Positions 26,382-35,394 of a stretch of 64,000 bases of DNA are shown one piece after another; the stretch's first letter is position 1, and every line of letters begins with the position of its first letter. This stretch comes from Fen-1254 sp963769605. Lineage in GTDB: Bacteria; Bacteroidota; Ignavibacteria; UBA10030. Below the pieces are notes generated by a model that was not told where the DNA came from, searched no databases, and was given only the letters and a program-made list of their open reading frames with translations. The translations under genes and the position numbers were made by a program. The stretch is from positions 434,001-498,000 of the forward strand of contig CAVYML010000003.1 of NCBI GenBank assembly GCA_963769605.1, read 5' to 3'.

Positions 26382-27871
26382 GGCTGTTCCATTCCATTCG
26401 CGCCAAACTGACGCTCTGGTATGCGCTTATCCTGGCGTTTACCTTAGTCGGTTTCGGCGTCACGTCGTTTCTCGCCACCCGATCGGCGATGTACAGCAAT
26501 CTCGATTATTCGTTGCGCAATGAGGTAAAATGGGTAAACGAATTCATCGAACCGCAGGCAAAAAAAATACGCCTCAAGCGTGCAGCCGTAAAAGAATTGC
26601 AGGAACTCAAACGCACGCACACCGGCAAAGAGAAGGGGCGGCATACGCTCGAACCGGACTCGACGGATAAGGACCGGGAAGTGATAGACGAAATGTGGAA
26701 TCAAATCTATCACCACACACTCCTCAGTCCCCGGCGGCACTACATACAAATTCTCGACCGTAATGGAGACCTGCTGTTCCGTTCGCAGAGCCTGCGGGGA
26801 CACTCGATCGAATATACCGAAATTCCGTACCAGTGGATCAATGTAGTCAGCACGGATGGTTTCGACGGCGAACATCTCCGACTTGCTTTGATGCAGAACG
26901 ATTATGTTAAAATATTCGTTGCCTATCCCTTAGAGCCGGTAAATGAAGAACTGTATAACCTCTTCTATAATATTTTATTCGTCATGCCATTCGCTTTGAT
27001 CATTTCCATTCTCGGCAGTTGGTTTCTTGCAAGCCGTTCGTTGAAACCGGTCGATGCACTGACCAGAGCGGCACGCGAAATTACGGCACAAAATCTGAGC
27101 CGCCGTCTGCCCCCGTCCGAAATCGACGACGAGCTTGGACGCTTGACACAGCAGTTCAATGATATGATTCAACGCTTGCAGGAATCGTTTTCACAAATAC
27201 AGCAATTTTCTGCCGATGCTTCGCACGAATTGCGCACGCCTCTGACAATTATGCGGGGCGAAATTGAAATAGCCTTGCGCAGCGGTCGTCTGGCAAAAAC
27301 AACGCGCGAATTACTCTCCAGTATTTACGACGAACTTGTCCGCCTTTCGACAATCGTGGAAAGTTTAATGATGCTTATTAAATCCGATACGGGAAGAATG
27401 GTGATTCGCCCCGAACCGCTGCGCTTAGATGAACTGGTTCAAGAACTGTATGAAGATATGAAGATGCTTGCGAAGGGGAAGCAAATTGAATTGAAAATGA
27501 ATTCCACCGTTCCTCTTTCGATCAACGGCGATGCACTTCGTTTGAAGCAATTATTCATCAATCTTCTCGATAATGCACTGAAGTACACGCGGCCCCAAGG
27601 CGAGGTCGAAATTTCTTTTAAAAAGGAAGAGAGAAATGCGGTGATTTTCATCAGGGATAACGGCATCGGCATTCCGCAAGAGCATACGGAAAAAATTTTC
27701 GATCGTTTTTATCGCGTACCGAATACCGAAATCACCGGCGATGTCGGCGGCAGCGGACTCGGCTTGCCGATTGCAAAATGGATTGCAGAAGCGCATCGCG
27801 GTACGATCGAAGTCCGGAGTCTGGAAGGGAAAGGAAGCACGTTTATAGTCCGTCTTCCGCTCATCAGTTGA
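26378..27871 (+). CDS. Sensor histidine kinase (HAMP, HisKA, HATPase_c)
   Basis: 497-residue inner-membrane kinase paired with the regulator upstream. Membrane helix 1 (LTLWYALILAFTLVGFGV), a sensor region of about 160 residues rich in charged residues, helix 2 (ILFVMPFALIISILGSWFLA), then HAMP, the phospho-acceptor box FSADASHELRTPLT, N-box NLLDNALKYT, G1 DNGIGIP and G2 GGSGLGLPIAK. The sensor region has no recognisable fold. The signal is unknown. Confidence 0.96.
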   Translation: MRLFHSIRAKLTLWYALILAFTLVGFGVTSFLATRSAMYSNLDYSLRNEVKWVNEFIEPQAKKIRLKRAAVKELQELKRTHTGKEKGRHTLEPDSTDKDREVIDEMWNQIYHHTLLSPRRHYIQILDRNGDLLFRSQSLRGHSIEYTEIPYQWINVVSTDGFDGEHLRLALMQNDYVKIFVAYPLEPVNEELYNLFYNILFVMPFALIISILGSWFLASRSLKPVDALTRAAREITAQNLSRRLPPSEIDDELGRLTQQFNDMIQRLQESFSQIQQFSADASHELRTPLTIMRGEIEIALRSGRLAKTTRELLSSIYDELVRLSTIVESLMMLIKSDTGRMVIRPEPLRLDELVQELYEDMKMLAKGKQIELKMNSTVPLSINGDALRLKQLFINLLDNALKYTRPQGEVEISFKKEERNAVIFIRDNGIGIPQEHTEKIFDRFYRVPNTEITGDVGGSGLGLPIAKWIAEAHRGTIEVRSLEGKGSTFIVRLPLIS

Positions 27872-27899
27872 CAGCTATCAGTTATCGGAATTGTTGTTC

Positions 27900-27928
27900 T
27901 TGATTTTGCCCTAATTATTCGGTATTTA
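27900..27928 (+). promoter_or_regulatory. Possible promoter of lpxH
   Basis: TTGATT (27900-27905), 17-base spacer, TATTTA (27923-27928), 32 bases before the lpxH ATG. The -10 departs from the local pattern at the last position. Confidence 0.35.
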
Positions 27929-27959
27929 ACAAGATTCATGGCAACAACATAAGGTATGT

Positions 27960-28721
27960 ATGGCCCTCAAGCGGACTACAACGGTCAAAAAGGTTCAAAA
28001 AAACAAGACCTATTTCTTCTCAGATGTTCATCTGGGGCTTGGAAACAAGGAGGAAGACCGTCAGAAGGAAGCCCGGCTCATCCGATTCCTCGATTATATC
28101 CGACGCGATGCGGAACAAATTTTTATTCTCGGCGACTTGTTCGATTACTGGTTCGAATATCGCACGGTCGTGCAAAAGGGGTATTACCGGCTCTTTGCAA
28201 AATTTGCGGAACTGAATGAAGAAGGAATTCGTCTCTTCTTTATCGCAGGCAATCATGATTACTGGATGCGCGATTATTTTCAGAGGGAATTCCATATGGA
28301 AGTTTTTTTGACTCCGCAAGAAAAGGAAATTCGGGGCAAGCGGTTCTATCTCCATCATGGGGACGGTTTGTTGAAAGACGATCGCGGATATAAAATATTA
28401 AAAAAAATTCTCCGCAGCCGGTTTAATATTTTTCTTTTTTACCTCATTCATCCCGATCTATCGGCAAAGATTGCGAACTGGTCGTCGAAGACGAGCCGTG
28501 AATATACGAGTAACCGCACGTATGAGGAGAACGGGATGGTGGACTTTGCAGTCGGAAAAATCCGGGAGGGTTTTCAGTTTGTTATCATGGGGCATAATCA
28601 TAATCCGGTCTTTTATAAAGACGGTACAGGTTTGTACGTTAATTTGGGCGATTGGATTTTCATGAATACCTATGCGGTATTCGACGGCAGGGAACTGCTG
28701 CTCAAAGAATGGAAACAATAA
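27960..28721 (+). CDS. lpxH: UDP-2,3-diacylglucosamine diphosphatase LpxH-like
   Basis: 253-residue calcineurin-like phosphoesterase. Metal ligands lie in FFSDVHLG, ILGDLFDYW, IAGNHDYW, LHHGDG and MGHNHNP, the five blocks in order. The DYW and the RxY-containing helical insert fit LpxH, the lipid A enzyme that removes UMP from UDP-diacylglucosamine. The next gene starts 26 bases on and both concern the envelope, so a two-gene operon is likely. Some FCB paralogues act elsewhere, so the exact substrate is inferred. Confidence 0.87.
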   Translation: MALKRTTTVKKVQKNKTYFFSDVHLGLGNKEEDRQKEARLIRFLDYIRRDAEQIFILGDLFDYWFEYRTVVQKGYYRLFAKFAELNEEGIRLFFIAGNHDYWMRDYFQREFHMEVFLTPQEKEIRGKRFYLHHGDGLLKDDRGYKILKKILRSRFNIFLFYLIHPDLSAKIANWSSKTSREYTSNRTYEENGMVDFAVGKIREGFQFVIMGHNHNPVFYKDGTGLYVNLGDWIFMNTYAVFDGRELLLKEWKQ

Positions 28722-28747
28722 CACCGGATTAAACGGTATAAAAAAGT

Positions 28748-31066
28748 ATGGCAGATCATTCATTCAGTTCCGAGGAAATGCAGCGGTATTTCAACGATCC
28801 TGAGTATCGCCGGAAACATATACACAAAGCCGGCCGGCGGTTCAGGAATCGCAGTTTGCTCTGGTACGTGGGAATCTTTATCGGCGTCGTTTTTTTGACG
28901 TGGTACACTATTTATGTAATCGGCGGATTGCCGTCGCTCGAGGAGTTGGAAAATCCCAGACCGGAACTTGCCACAAAAATTTATTCGAGCGACGGCGTTG
29001 TTCTCGATCAGCTTGCATATAAAAACCGAACACATATTACATTAGATAAATTACCCCCCGGTTTAATCAAAGGGTTAGTTGCCACAGAAGACAAAGATTT
29101 TTATACACACTGGGGGGTTAATCTTTCCCGGTTTGTCCGGCAGATGGTGCTGAATGTCGTCACATTCCGGCAGGCGGGAGCCAGTACAATTACCCAGCAA
29201 TTGTCCCGCAATCTGTACAAACTTCAGGCGCGGCATGAAAGATGGTACAATAAAATTACACGAAAAATCCGTGAATTTATTACTGCAGTCCAGATCGAAC
29301 GGAATTTCACGAAGAATGAAATTCTGGAAATGTATTTGAATGTCGCTTTCTTCGGACGCAACGCATACGGCATTGAATCCGCCGCCGAGACATATTTCGG
29401 TAAATCGGCAACGGATCTGGAATCGCCAGAATATACACTGCTCATCGGTATGTTGAAGGGGCCGAATTTCTTCGATCCTATCAGTCATCCCGATCGCGCT
29501 TTTGCACGACGTGATGTGGTGATCGAGCAGATGGTCAAAGAAGGCTTGTTCACGCCTGATATGGCAAAACAAGTCCATGCGGATTCGCTTGATTTTAAAG
29601 TGATGCAAACCGAATTTCTTTCAGGCATGGCGCCGCATTTTGTGGAAACGGTTCGCCAGATGCTTCTCAAGAAAATGGAAAAATACGGCCTCGACATTTA
29701 CAGGGACGGGTTGCGCGTTTTCACGACGCTCGACAGCCGCATGCAGCGGTATGCCAATGAAGCGGTCGAAGAACATTTGCGCGATTACCAGACAAGGTTT
29801 GATAAAACATGGGATTGGAACCAACACCCGGAAATTCTGAAAGAAAATCTCGAACGGGCCGTTCACGATAATGAAATGTATCGTAAATCGCGCAATTCTA
29901 CCATGCGGGACAGTATTTATAATACTCTCATGTCAAGTCCGGTATTTCTGGATTCTATCCGCCGGGCAGCGCAGACCATCGAAGTGGGATTCGTTGTAAT
30001 AGATCCGCATTCCGGAGCGGTCAAGGCAATGGTGGGAGGGCGCAATTTCCGGACTTTTAAATATGGTTTGAACCATGTGACGCAGATTCGCCGGCAGCCC
30101 GGTTCCGCGTTCAAACCCTTTGTGTATACCGTTGCGCTGGATAATGGATATCCTCCATGCTACGAGGTGCTCAACCAGCCGGTGACGATTCCGATGCCGG
30201 ACGGCACCCGCTGGACGCCGGAAAATTTCGACCGTTCAATCGGCGGCAGGTATACGCTCCGCGAAGCGGTCAAACAATCGATAAATCTCGTAGCGGTACG
30301 AGTGATTTTGGAGATAGCTCCGGCCAAGCAGGTTTCCACTTATGCACACCGGATGGGAATAACATCTCCGATTCCTGCGTATGAATCGATCGCGCTGGGC
30401 ACGGCAGTCGTTACGCCGATGGAGTTGGTTTCCGCATACGGTGTGTTTCCGAACGAAGGAGTTCTCGTCTCGCCGTATTCTATCGTGCGTATTGAAGATA
30501 AGGATGGCAATGTCATCGAATCTTTTGCACCGGAAAAAAAGGAAGTGCTCAGTCCCGAAACAGCGTATTTGATGACCGATTTGCTGAAAGGAGTGGTAAA
30601 TGGTGGAACAGCGACGACCGGTGTCCGGTCGTTCTATAACGGACCGTGTGCGGGAAAAACCGGTACGACAAACGATTTTGCAGATACATGGTTCGTCGGA
30701 TTTACGCCCCAGATTGCGGCAGGGGCGTGGGTCGGATTCGACGATGTTCGCATTAAGTTTCAGATTACTGAAGGACAGGGAGGACGTGCGGCCGCACCGA
30801 TTTTTGGACGGTTTATGCAAAAAACGTACGAAGATCCGGCAATTAATTTGCCACTCGAATATTTTGTCAAGCCGGACGGTATCGTGACCGATACTATTTG
30901 TAAGGAAACGAAGAAAAAGGCGCGTGAATTTTGTCCGGAAAAAACGACGGAAATTATCAACGCAAAATATCCTCTGGAATTATGCCCGAAGCATACAAGT
31001 CAGGATTGGAATCAGAATGGTGAAAAAAGCGACGAACCGCGGAAGAACAGCAAGATAGCGTGGTAA
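28748..31066 (+). CDS. Class A penicillin-binding protein (PBP1A type)
   Basis: 772-residue bifunctional peptidoglycan synthase. After a cytoplasmic start, one membrane helix (LLWYVGIFIGVVFLTWYTIY, about 34-53). The GT51 glycosyltransferase has the catalytic Glu in VATEDKDFYTHWG and the motif GASTITQQLSRNLY. The transpeptidase has SAFK in RRQPGSAFKPFVY, SIN in KQSINLVA and KTGT in GKTGTTNDFADTW. The C-terminal tail contains four cysteines (DTICKETKKKAREFCPEKTT and later ELCPKH, counting DTIC), as in relatives. Follows lpxH; a repeat block begins at its stop. Confidence 0.96.
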   Translation: MADHSFSSEEMQRYFNDPEYRRKHIHKAGRRFRNRSLLWYVGIFIGVVFLTWYTIYVIGGLPSLEELENPRPELATKIYSSDGVVLDQLAYKNRTHITLDKLPPGLIKGLVATEDKDFYTHWGVNLSRFVRQMVLNVVTFRQAGASTITQQLSRNLYKLQARHERWYNKITRKIREFITAVQIERNFTKNEILEMYLNVAFFGRNAYGIESAAETYFGKSATDLESPEYTLLIGMLKGPNFFDPISHPDRAFARRDVVIEQMVKEGLFTPDMAKQVHADSLDFKVMQTEFLSGMAPHFVETVRQMLLKKMEKYGLDIYRDGLRVFTTLDSRMQRYANEAVEEHLRDYQTRFDKTWDWNQHPEILKENLERAVHDNEMYRKSRNSTMRDSIYNTLMSSPVFLDSIRRAAQTIEVGFVVIDPHSGAVKAMVGGRNFRTFKYGLNHVTQIRRQPGSAFKPFVYTVALDNGYPPCYEVLNQPVTIPMPDGTRWTPENFDRSIGGRYTLREAVKQSINLVAVRVILEIAPAKQVSTYAHRMGITSPIPAYESIALGTAVVTPMELVSAYGVFPNEGVLVSPYSIVRIEDKDGNVIESFAPEKKEVLSPETAYLMTDLLKGVVNGGTATTGVRSFYNGPCAGKTGTTNDFADTWFVGFTPQIAAGAWVGFDDVRIKFQITEGQGGRAAAPIFGRFMQKTYEDPAINLPLEYFVKPDGIVTDTICKETKKKAREFCPEKTTEIINAKYPLELCPKHTSQDWNQNGEKSDEPRKNSKIAW

Positions 31067-31069
31067 GAA

Positions 31070-31215
31070 TGGTAAATGGTGAATGGTAAATGGTGAATGG
31101 TAAATGGTGAATGGTAAACTGTCGATAAATAACTGATCAACCGACTAACCAAATAACCAAGTAACAGCAGCACCGCAGCACTTTGAACTACGAACTAAGA
31201 ACCACGCACTACGAA
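31070..31215. repeat. Heptamer, octamer, heptamer repeat block
   Basis: Heptamers ATGGTAA and ATGGTGA (31070-31117), then octamers of the kind CTAACCAA and ATAACCAA (about 31122-31165), then GCAGCAC, CGCAGCA and AACTACG, AACTAAG, AACCACG words to 31215. It overlaps the aroB stop region. Confidence 0.85.
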
Positions 31216-32304
31216 CGAAATCACTGTCTTGACCGCCTCTCTCACAAGTCTGCTGTCGACTTCATCCACGACCACGGTTTCGCCTATCGATTTTGGCAGC
31301 ACAAAGCGTACTTTTTTCCCGACGCGTTTCTTATCCCATTGAAGTGCGGAAAGGATTTCCGGGATGCGCAGCGATGATACATTTGCTTTCAACGGAATGC
31401 GGTTAATCAGCCGTGTAATACGTTCATACGATTCCACCGGAAGTATTCCGAGTTTCTGTGCAATGTAGCTTTCTGCGGTAAGTCCGAGCAGTATTGCTTC
31501 GCCGTGTTTGAGTACACGATAATGTCCTGCCGATTCCAGAGCATGTCCCACCGTATGCCCGGCGTTTAAAATGATTCGGATATTTTGTTCAAATTCGTCC
31601 TGACTCACGATATCTGTTTTGACGGCCATGCAATGCGATTGAGCAAAAAGCAGTTCCTCGCGCGAACACCGGAGTATCGCTTCGAGATGATCCTCCAAAA
31701 ACGCAAAAAGATCTTTGTCCCGGATGATTCCGTATTTAACAACTTCACCCATGCCGCAAACAATCTCGCGAAACGGCAATGTTGCGAGAACGGCTATATC
31801 TTCCCAGACAAATTTCGGCTGGTAAAACGAACCGATCATGTTTTTCCCCAGCGAATGATTGACGGCTGTTTTTCCGCCGATGGCGCTGTCTACTTGAGCA
31901 AGCAAAGTAGTCGGAATATGCACCAGGGGAATGCCGCGCTGATAGGTTGCTGCGATGAATCCGGAAAGGTCGCCGATAACGCCGCCTCCGAGAGCAATGA
32001 GCGCCGACTTGCGGTCAACAGCACGCCGAAGAAGTTCCGTATACAGCATACCGGCACGGCGGAGACTTTTCTGACGCTCACCGGGAGGAATGACGATGGA
32101 TTGTACGGCAAAACCGTGATGCTGAAGGCTGTTCACCAGCAGAGGCATATACAGAGGCGCAACATGAGTATCCGTGATAATGACTGTGGATTTTGAAATA
32201 TCATGTTCGATGCATTTCGGCGCTATGAGAGAACCAAGATCGGCTCCGATATAAACAGGATAGGAACGCTCTCCAAGATTGACGGTATATTGTGCAGTCA
32301 TCAT
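31195..32304 (-). CDS. aroB: 3-dehydroquinate synthase
   Basis: 369 residues; second step of the shikimate pathway, turning DAHP into 3-dehydroquinate with NAD and zinc. Signature blocks: ALGGGVIGDLSGFIAATYQR, PTTLLAQVDSAIGGKTAVNH, NMIGSFYQPKFV, and zinc ligands including the Glu in CGMGEVVKYG and the His in NAGHTVGHALE. It lies 11 bases after aroK on the same strand, forming an aroK-aroB pair. The C-terminus ends in repeat DNA. Confidence 0.97.
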   Translation of the reverse strand: MMTAQYTVNLGERSYPVYIGADLGSLIAPKCIEHDISKSTVIITDTHVAPLYMPLLVNSLQHHGFAVQSIVIPPGERQKSLRRAGMLYTELLRRAVDRKSALIALGGGVIGDLSGFIAATYQRGIPLVHIPTTLLAQVDSAIGGKTAVNHSLGKNMIGSFYQPKFVWEDIAVLATLPFREIVCGMGEVVKYGIIRDKDLFAFLEDHLEAILRCSREELLFAQSHCMAVKTDIVSQDEFEQNIRIILNAGHTVGHALESAGHYRVLKHGEAILLGLTAESYIAQKLGILPVESYERITRLINRIPLKANVSSLRIPEILSALQWDKKRVGKKVRFVLPKSIGETVVVDEVDSRLVREAVKTVISFVVRGS

Positions 32305-32315
32305 AGCGCTGCCTC

Positions 32316-32873
32316 CTACAAAAATGTTTTCAGTTTTTTTACGATTTCATCCACAGTAATTCCGATTCGATAATTATCGGTGTCGACAACGATATCGGAA
32401 CGCAGATAGAACTTCTCGCGCTGGTCAAGGAGCCGGATAATTCTTTCCTTCAATTTTTCCGCACTCAATGGAGCACCGGTTTCATCTTTCAGCATCGGGC
32501 GGTCGGTGCGATGGTGCTGAACCCGCAGCATCACCTGCTCCGGCGAAATTTTTAAGTAGACCAGGATGCCGGCCTTTTTAATAAATTGCAGGTTTTCTTC
32601 ATTCGCAATCGTTCCGCCGCCTAATCCGATAACGCTTTCAGAATGGGAAGTAATGCCGTTCAATGCCGTACGTTCGAGAGTCCTGAATGCTGCTTCTCCT
32701 TCGAGTCGAAAAATTTCCGGAATGCTTTTCTGTGCCGCATCTTCAATGAGTTTATCGATATCGAGAAAATGATAACCGAGCGTATTAGCAAGAATCGGCC
32801 CGACCGTGCTTTTGCCACTTCCCATAAAGCCGGTGAGAAAAATCAGCGATTTTGTTTTCTTTTGAAGTTCCAT
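32316..32873 (-). CDS. aroK: Shikimate kinase
   Basis: 185 residues; phosphorylates shikimate at the 3-hydroxyl. P-loop GFMGSGKSTVG near residues 15-25, shikimate-binding Asp in FLDIDKLIE, and GLGGGTI near residue 82. The lid carries DRPML. Length is normal. First gene of an aroK-aroB unit; only 85 bases separate it from the isomerase gene upstream, and a terminator lies in that gap. Confidence 0.97.
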   Translation of the reverse strand: MELQKKTKSLIFLTGFMGSGKSTVGPILANTLGYHFLDIDKLIEDAAQKSIPEIFRLEGEAAFRTLERTALNGITSHSESVIGLGGGTIANEENLQFIKKAGILVYLKISPEQVMLRVQHHRTDRPMLKDETGAPLSAEKLKERIIRLLDQREKFYLRSDIVVDTDNYRIGITVDEIVKKLKTFL

Positions 32874-32910
32874 GCAAATAATCTGTTTCTCTATCTTCCC
32901 TCTTTAAGAT

Positions 32911-32939
32911 AAAAAAAAAGGCGCACATCTGTGCGCCTT
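32911..32939 (-). terminator. Rho-independent terminator of the PpiD/SurA-like gene
   Basis: GGCGCAC, 4-base loop, GTGCGCC (32920-32937), flanked by AA/TT and a run of nine A on the plus strand, which is a T-run for minus-strand transcription. It follows the isomerase gene. Confidence 0.9.
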
Positions 32940-32958
32940 GAGAAGAGAAAAATAACCT

Positions 32959-35070
32959 TTAACGAAAATATTTTTCGCGGTTGTCCATGATATCCGCTTT
33001 GTCATGAAGAGATGTTTGCCACTGATTCAAGAACTGACTGCGCTTTTGTTGAAGCACCTGATCGCGCAGAGCCTGTTTACTCAAATTATATTGTGTCGTG
33101 TCAAATGCGGCTTTTGACGTTACTTTGACGATATAATACCCGCGCTGTCCTTCAAACGGTTTTAAAAGGTCTCCAAGATTTGCCCCTAACATCGTTCCGA
33201 TGAATTGAGGATCGTTTCCAATGCTGGGTGGAGGATTAAGCGGAGTAAAAGTACCGGTGGATTGTGCAATAATATTCGGTATCGATTGAGCTGCCGCGAT
33301 AATATCGGCGGACGGCGTCAGCGTTCCGTAGAATGTTTCAACCTTGCTTCGTATATATTCAAGCTTCTTTTGATGAACAGCCAAATTCTGGACTATGGCT
33401 TTCACTTCTTCCAACGGGCGGACGCCTTCTTCGCGAATATTGCCGACCATGCAAACGATCAATCCGCCGCGGATATTCAGTTGTTCGCTGATCTTTCCCT
33501 TTTTATTATTGAAGGCGAACTGTGTAATGATGTCGTTTTCGCCGAGACCCGGTATAGAGCCCGTCTTTGTAAATTCCGGTGTTTCGTGAACTTCATATTT
33601 GCTGTTGGCTGCAGCTTTTTCAAAACCTTCATCCTTGGCAAGGTAAGCAAAATCCTGTGCTTGCTGTGTCGTGTTATCGATAGTTTCGGAGCTTGCTTTG
33701 ATTCTCCACAAAAGATCTGCAATCTTCAATTCGCGATTGTCTTTTCCCATAATCTTGATAATGTGCCAGCCGAATTGTGTACGAACGGGACCGATAATTT
33801 CTCCCACGCGGCCGCGGAAAATAGCATCCTCGAACGGTTTGACAAACAAGCCTTTTTTCGCCCAGCCGAGATCGCCGCCTTGAGTGGCGGTACCGTAATC
33901 TTCGCTGTTTGTCTGAGCAAGCTGTGCAAAATCAGCGCCTGCTTTAGCCTGCCTGTAAATTTCTTTCGCTTTCTGGATCGCTTTCACACTGTCCGGGCCT
34001 GGAACAGCATTGATAAGAATATGACTCGAATGAACGAATTCACCCTGTGAACCTTGCCGCACGTCGAGAATTTTAATCAGATGGTAACCTTCCGCATCTA
34101 TAATCGGGCCGACAATCTGACCTTTCTTTGCAGAGAAAGCGGCGTTTTCCTTCGCACGGCTCAATTCACCATGCTTAAAGAACATTTCATTGGGGGGAAT
34201 TTCCGAATATGTTTTCACAAGCTCCATAAAATCGATGCTGCCGGTTTTTGCCTCATCTAACAGCTTCGTTATTTCACTTAAGGCTGCAGCAGAATCTTGT
34301 GCGGAGGGCAACTGTGTGAACAACACGTATTTGATCGTTCGTGTAGCTTTCGTTTGGAAGTTTTCCTGATGATCGTTATATGCTTTTTTAAGATCGTCGT
34401 CCGTTACCTTGACTGCACTATCGGAAACCATTCGATTGACATCGAACAGGACATAGTCCGCGCTCATCGTTTGCTGGCGGTTGATATAGAGTTCTTTTAC
34501 TTCGCTTTCGCTGACTCCGATGGATGCAGTCAGCAAGCTTTGAAGTTTCATCCGCTGCTGCGATTGACGGACAATGTCTTCGACCTTAATCCATACTTCT
34601 TTATTACGGGGATCCCGCATCGCCTGTATGTAGGCATCGCGCCTGAATGTTCCCGTAGAATCACGGAATTGTTGAATAAGGAAATCCGGAGGATTGGGCC
34701 CCTGAAGAATATTGCGAATTTCCTGATCTGTGACCGTTATACCCATACGGTGAACTTCCTGATCGAAGAGAATATCGTTAACCACCTGATCCCAGACTTG
34801 AGAACGAATTTGCCGTTCAGTCTCTTCATCGATATCGGTCGCCTGTTTTTTTTGATTCTCTTCAGCGCGCTTGAGCAGCTCTGAAAAGAACTGATAGGAA
34901 ATTTCTTTTCCATTCACTTCACCGAGCGCCTCACTGCCTCCTGTCATCCCGTGACCCCGCCTGCCGGCGAAATCCATTCCCCAATCCAATACGATATAGA
35001 CAATGAAAAGTCCGGCGAAGACAGCAAACGCTGTTGTAAGATTGTTCCGAATTTGAGTCATTAATGCCAT
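32959..35070 (-). CDS. Membrane-anchored SurA/PpiD-type peptidyl-prolyl isomerase
   Basis: 703 residues. One N-terminal membrane helix (NLTTAFAVFAGLFIVYIVLD), a SurA_N-like helical chaperone region, then parvulin PPIC domains: the clear one runs VHSSHILINAVPG to FGWHIIKIMGK, and the preceding segment (RTIKYVLFTQLPSAQD to EGYHLIKILDV) looks like another. This is the layout of PpiD, which helps fold exported proteins at the periplasmic face. Own predicted promoter upstream and a strong terminator downstream. Divergent from secD, another export gene. Confidence 0.92.
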   Translation of the reverse strand: MALMTQIRNNLTTAFAVFAGLFIVYIVLDWGMDFAGRRGHGMTGGSEALGEVNGKEISYQFFSELLKRAEENQKKQATDIDEETERQIRSQVWDQVVNDILFDQEVHRMGITVTDQEIRNILQGPNPPDFLIQQFRDSTGTFRRDAYIQAMRDPRNKEVWIKVEDIVRQSQQRMKLQSLLTASIGVSESEVKELYINRQQTMSADYVLFDVNRMVSDSAVKVTDDDLKKAYNDHQENFQTKATRTIKYVLFTQLPSAQDSAAALSEITKLLDEAKTGSIDFMELVKTYSEIPPNEMFFKHGELSRAKENAAFSAKKGQIVGPIIDAEGYHLIKILDVRQGSQGEFVHSSHILINAVPGPDSVKAIQKAKEIYRQAKAGADFAQLAQTNSEDYGTATQGGDLGWAKKGLFVKPFEDAIFRGRVGEIIGPVRTQFGWHIIKIMGKDNRELKIADLLWRIKASSETIDNTTQQAQDFAYLAKDEGFEKAAANSKYEVHETPEFTKTGSIPGLGENDIITQFAFNNKKGKISEQLNIRGGLIVCMVGNIREEGVRPLEEVKAIVQNLAVHQKKLEYIRSKVETFYGTLTPSADIIAAAQSIPNIIAQSTGTFTPLNPPPSIGNDPQFIGTMLGANLGDLLKPFEGQRGYYIVKVTSKAAFDTTQYNLSKQALRDQVLQQKRSQFLNQWQTSLHDKADIMDNREKYFR

Positions 35071-35123
35071 AAGAGGATAAACTCCTTCATCACGTAGATA
35101 TAAACAAAAAATTTATGTCAAGA

Positions 35124-35152
35124 AATATAGCCCAGATTCGCTTTATATGCAA
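35124..35152 (-). promoter_or_regulatory. Predicted promoter of the PpiD/SurA-like gene
   Basis: Minus strand: TTGCAT (35152-35147), 17-base spacer, TATATT (35129-35124), 53 bases before the start. Confidence 0.6.
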
Positions 35153-35163
35153 TGACTTTCTTG

Positions 35164-35192
35164 TTGACTTTGTAGGCATATCCGAGTATATT
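35164..35192 (+). promoter_or_regulatory. Predicted promoter of the secDF operon
   Basis: TTGACT (35164-35169), 17-base spacer, TATATT (35187-35192). Back to back with the PpiD promoter. It would give a leader of about 195 bases before secD, containing repeat element A. Confidence 0.6.
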
Positions 35193-35233
35193 TTTTATTG
35201 AAAATTTTTATGATAAAGTTTTATGCTCCATCA

Positions 35234-35339
35234 AGAGACGTAAGCGAAAAGCAAGCTGCGCTGGAATTTGTATCTTATTCTGAGACGGATTCGCAGCTTC
35301 TCTCTTCAATACATGAGTTTTCGTCCACGTTTCAAGGCG
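35234..35339 (+). repeat. 105-base element, copy A (in the secD leader)
   Basis: Shares an alignable 105-base stretch with 40868-40973. Both can be read as EFVS..ETD.QLL..IHE.SS, with most differences in these words at third codon positions. In this copy the frame is open from ATG 35210 to a stop at 35396-35398 that overlaps the secD GTG, giving 62 codons. It could be a leader peptide, a gene relic or a structured RNA; I do not recognise it. Confidence 0.55.
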
Positions 35340-35394
35340 CGGTCGTTCGCGCCTTATTTTCCATTAACACTGATTCATCGTTGGGAGATACCGA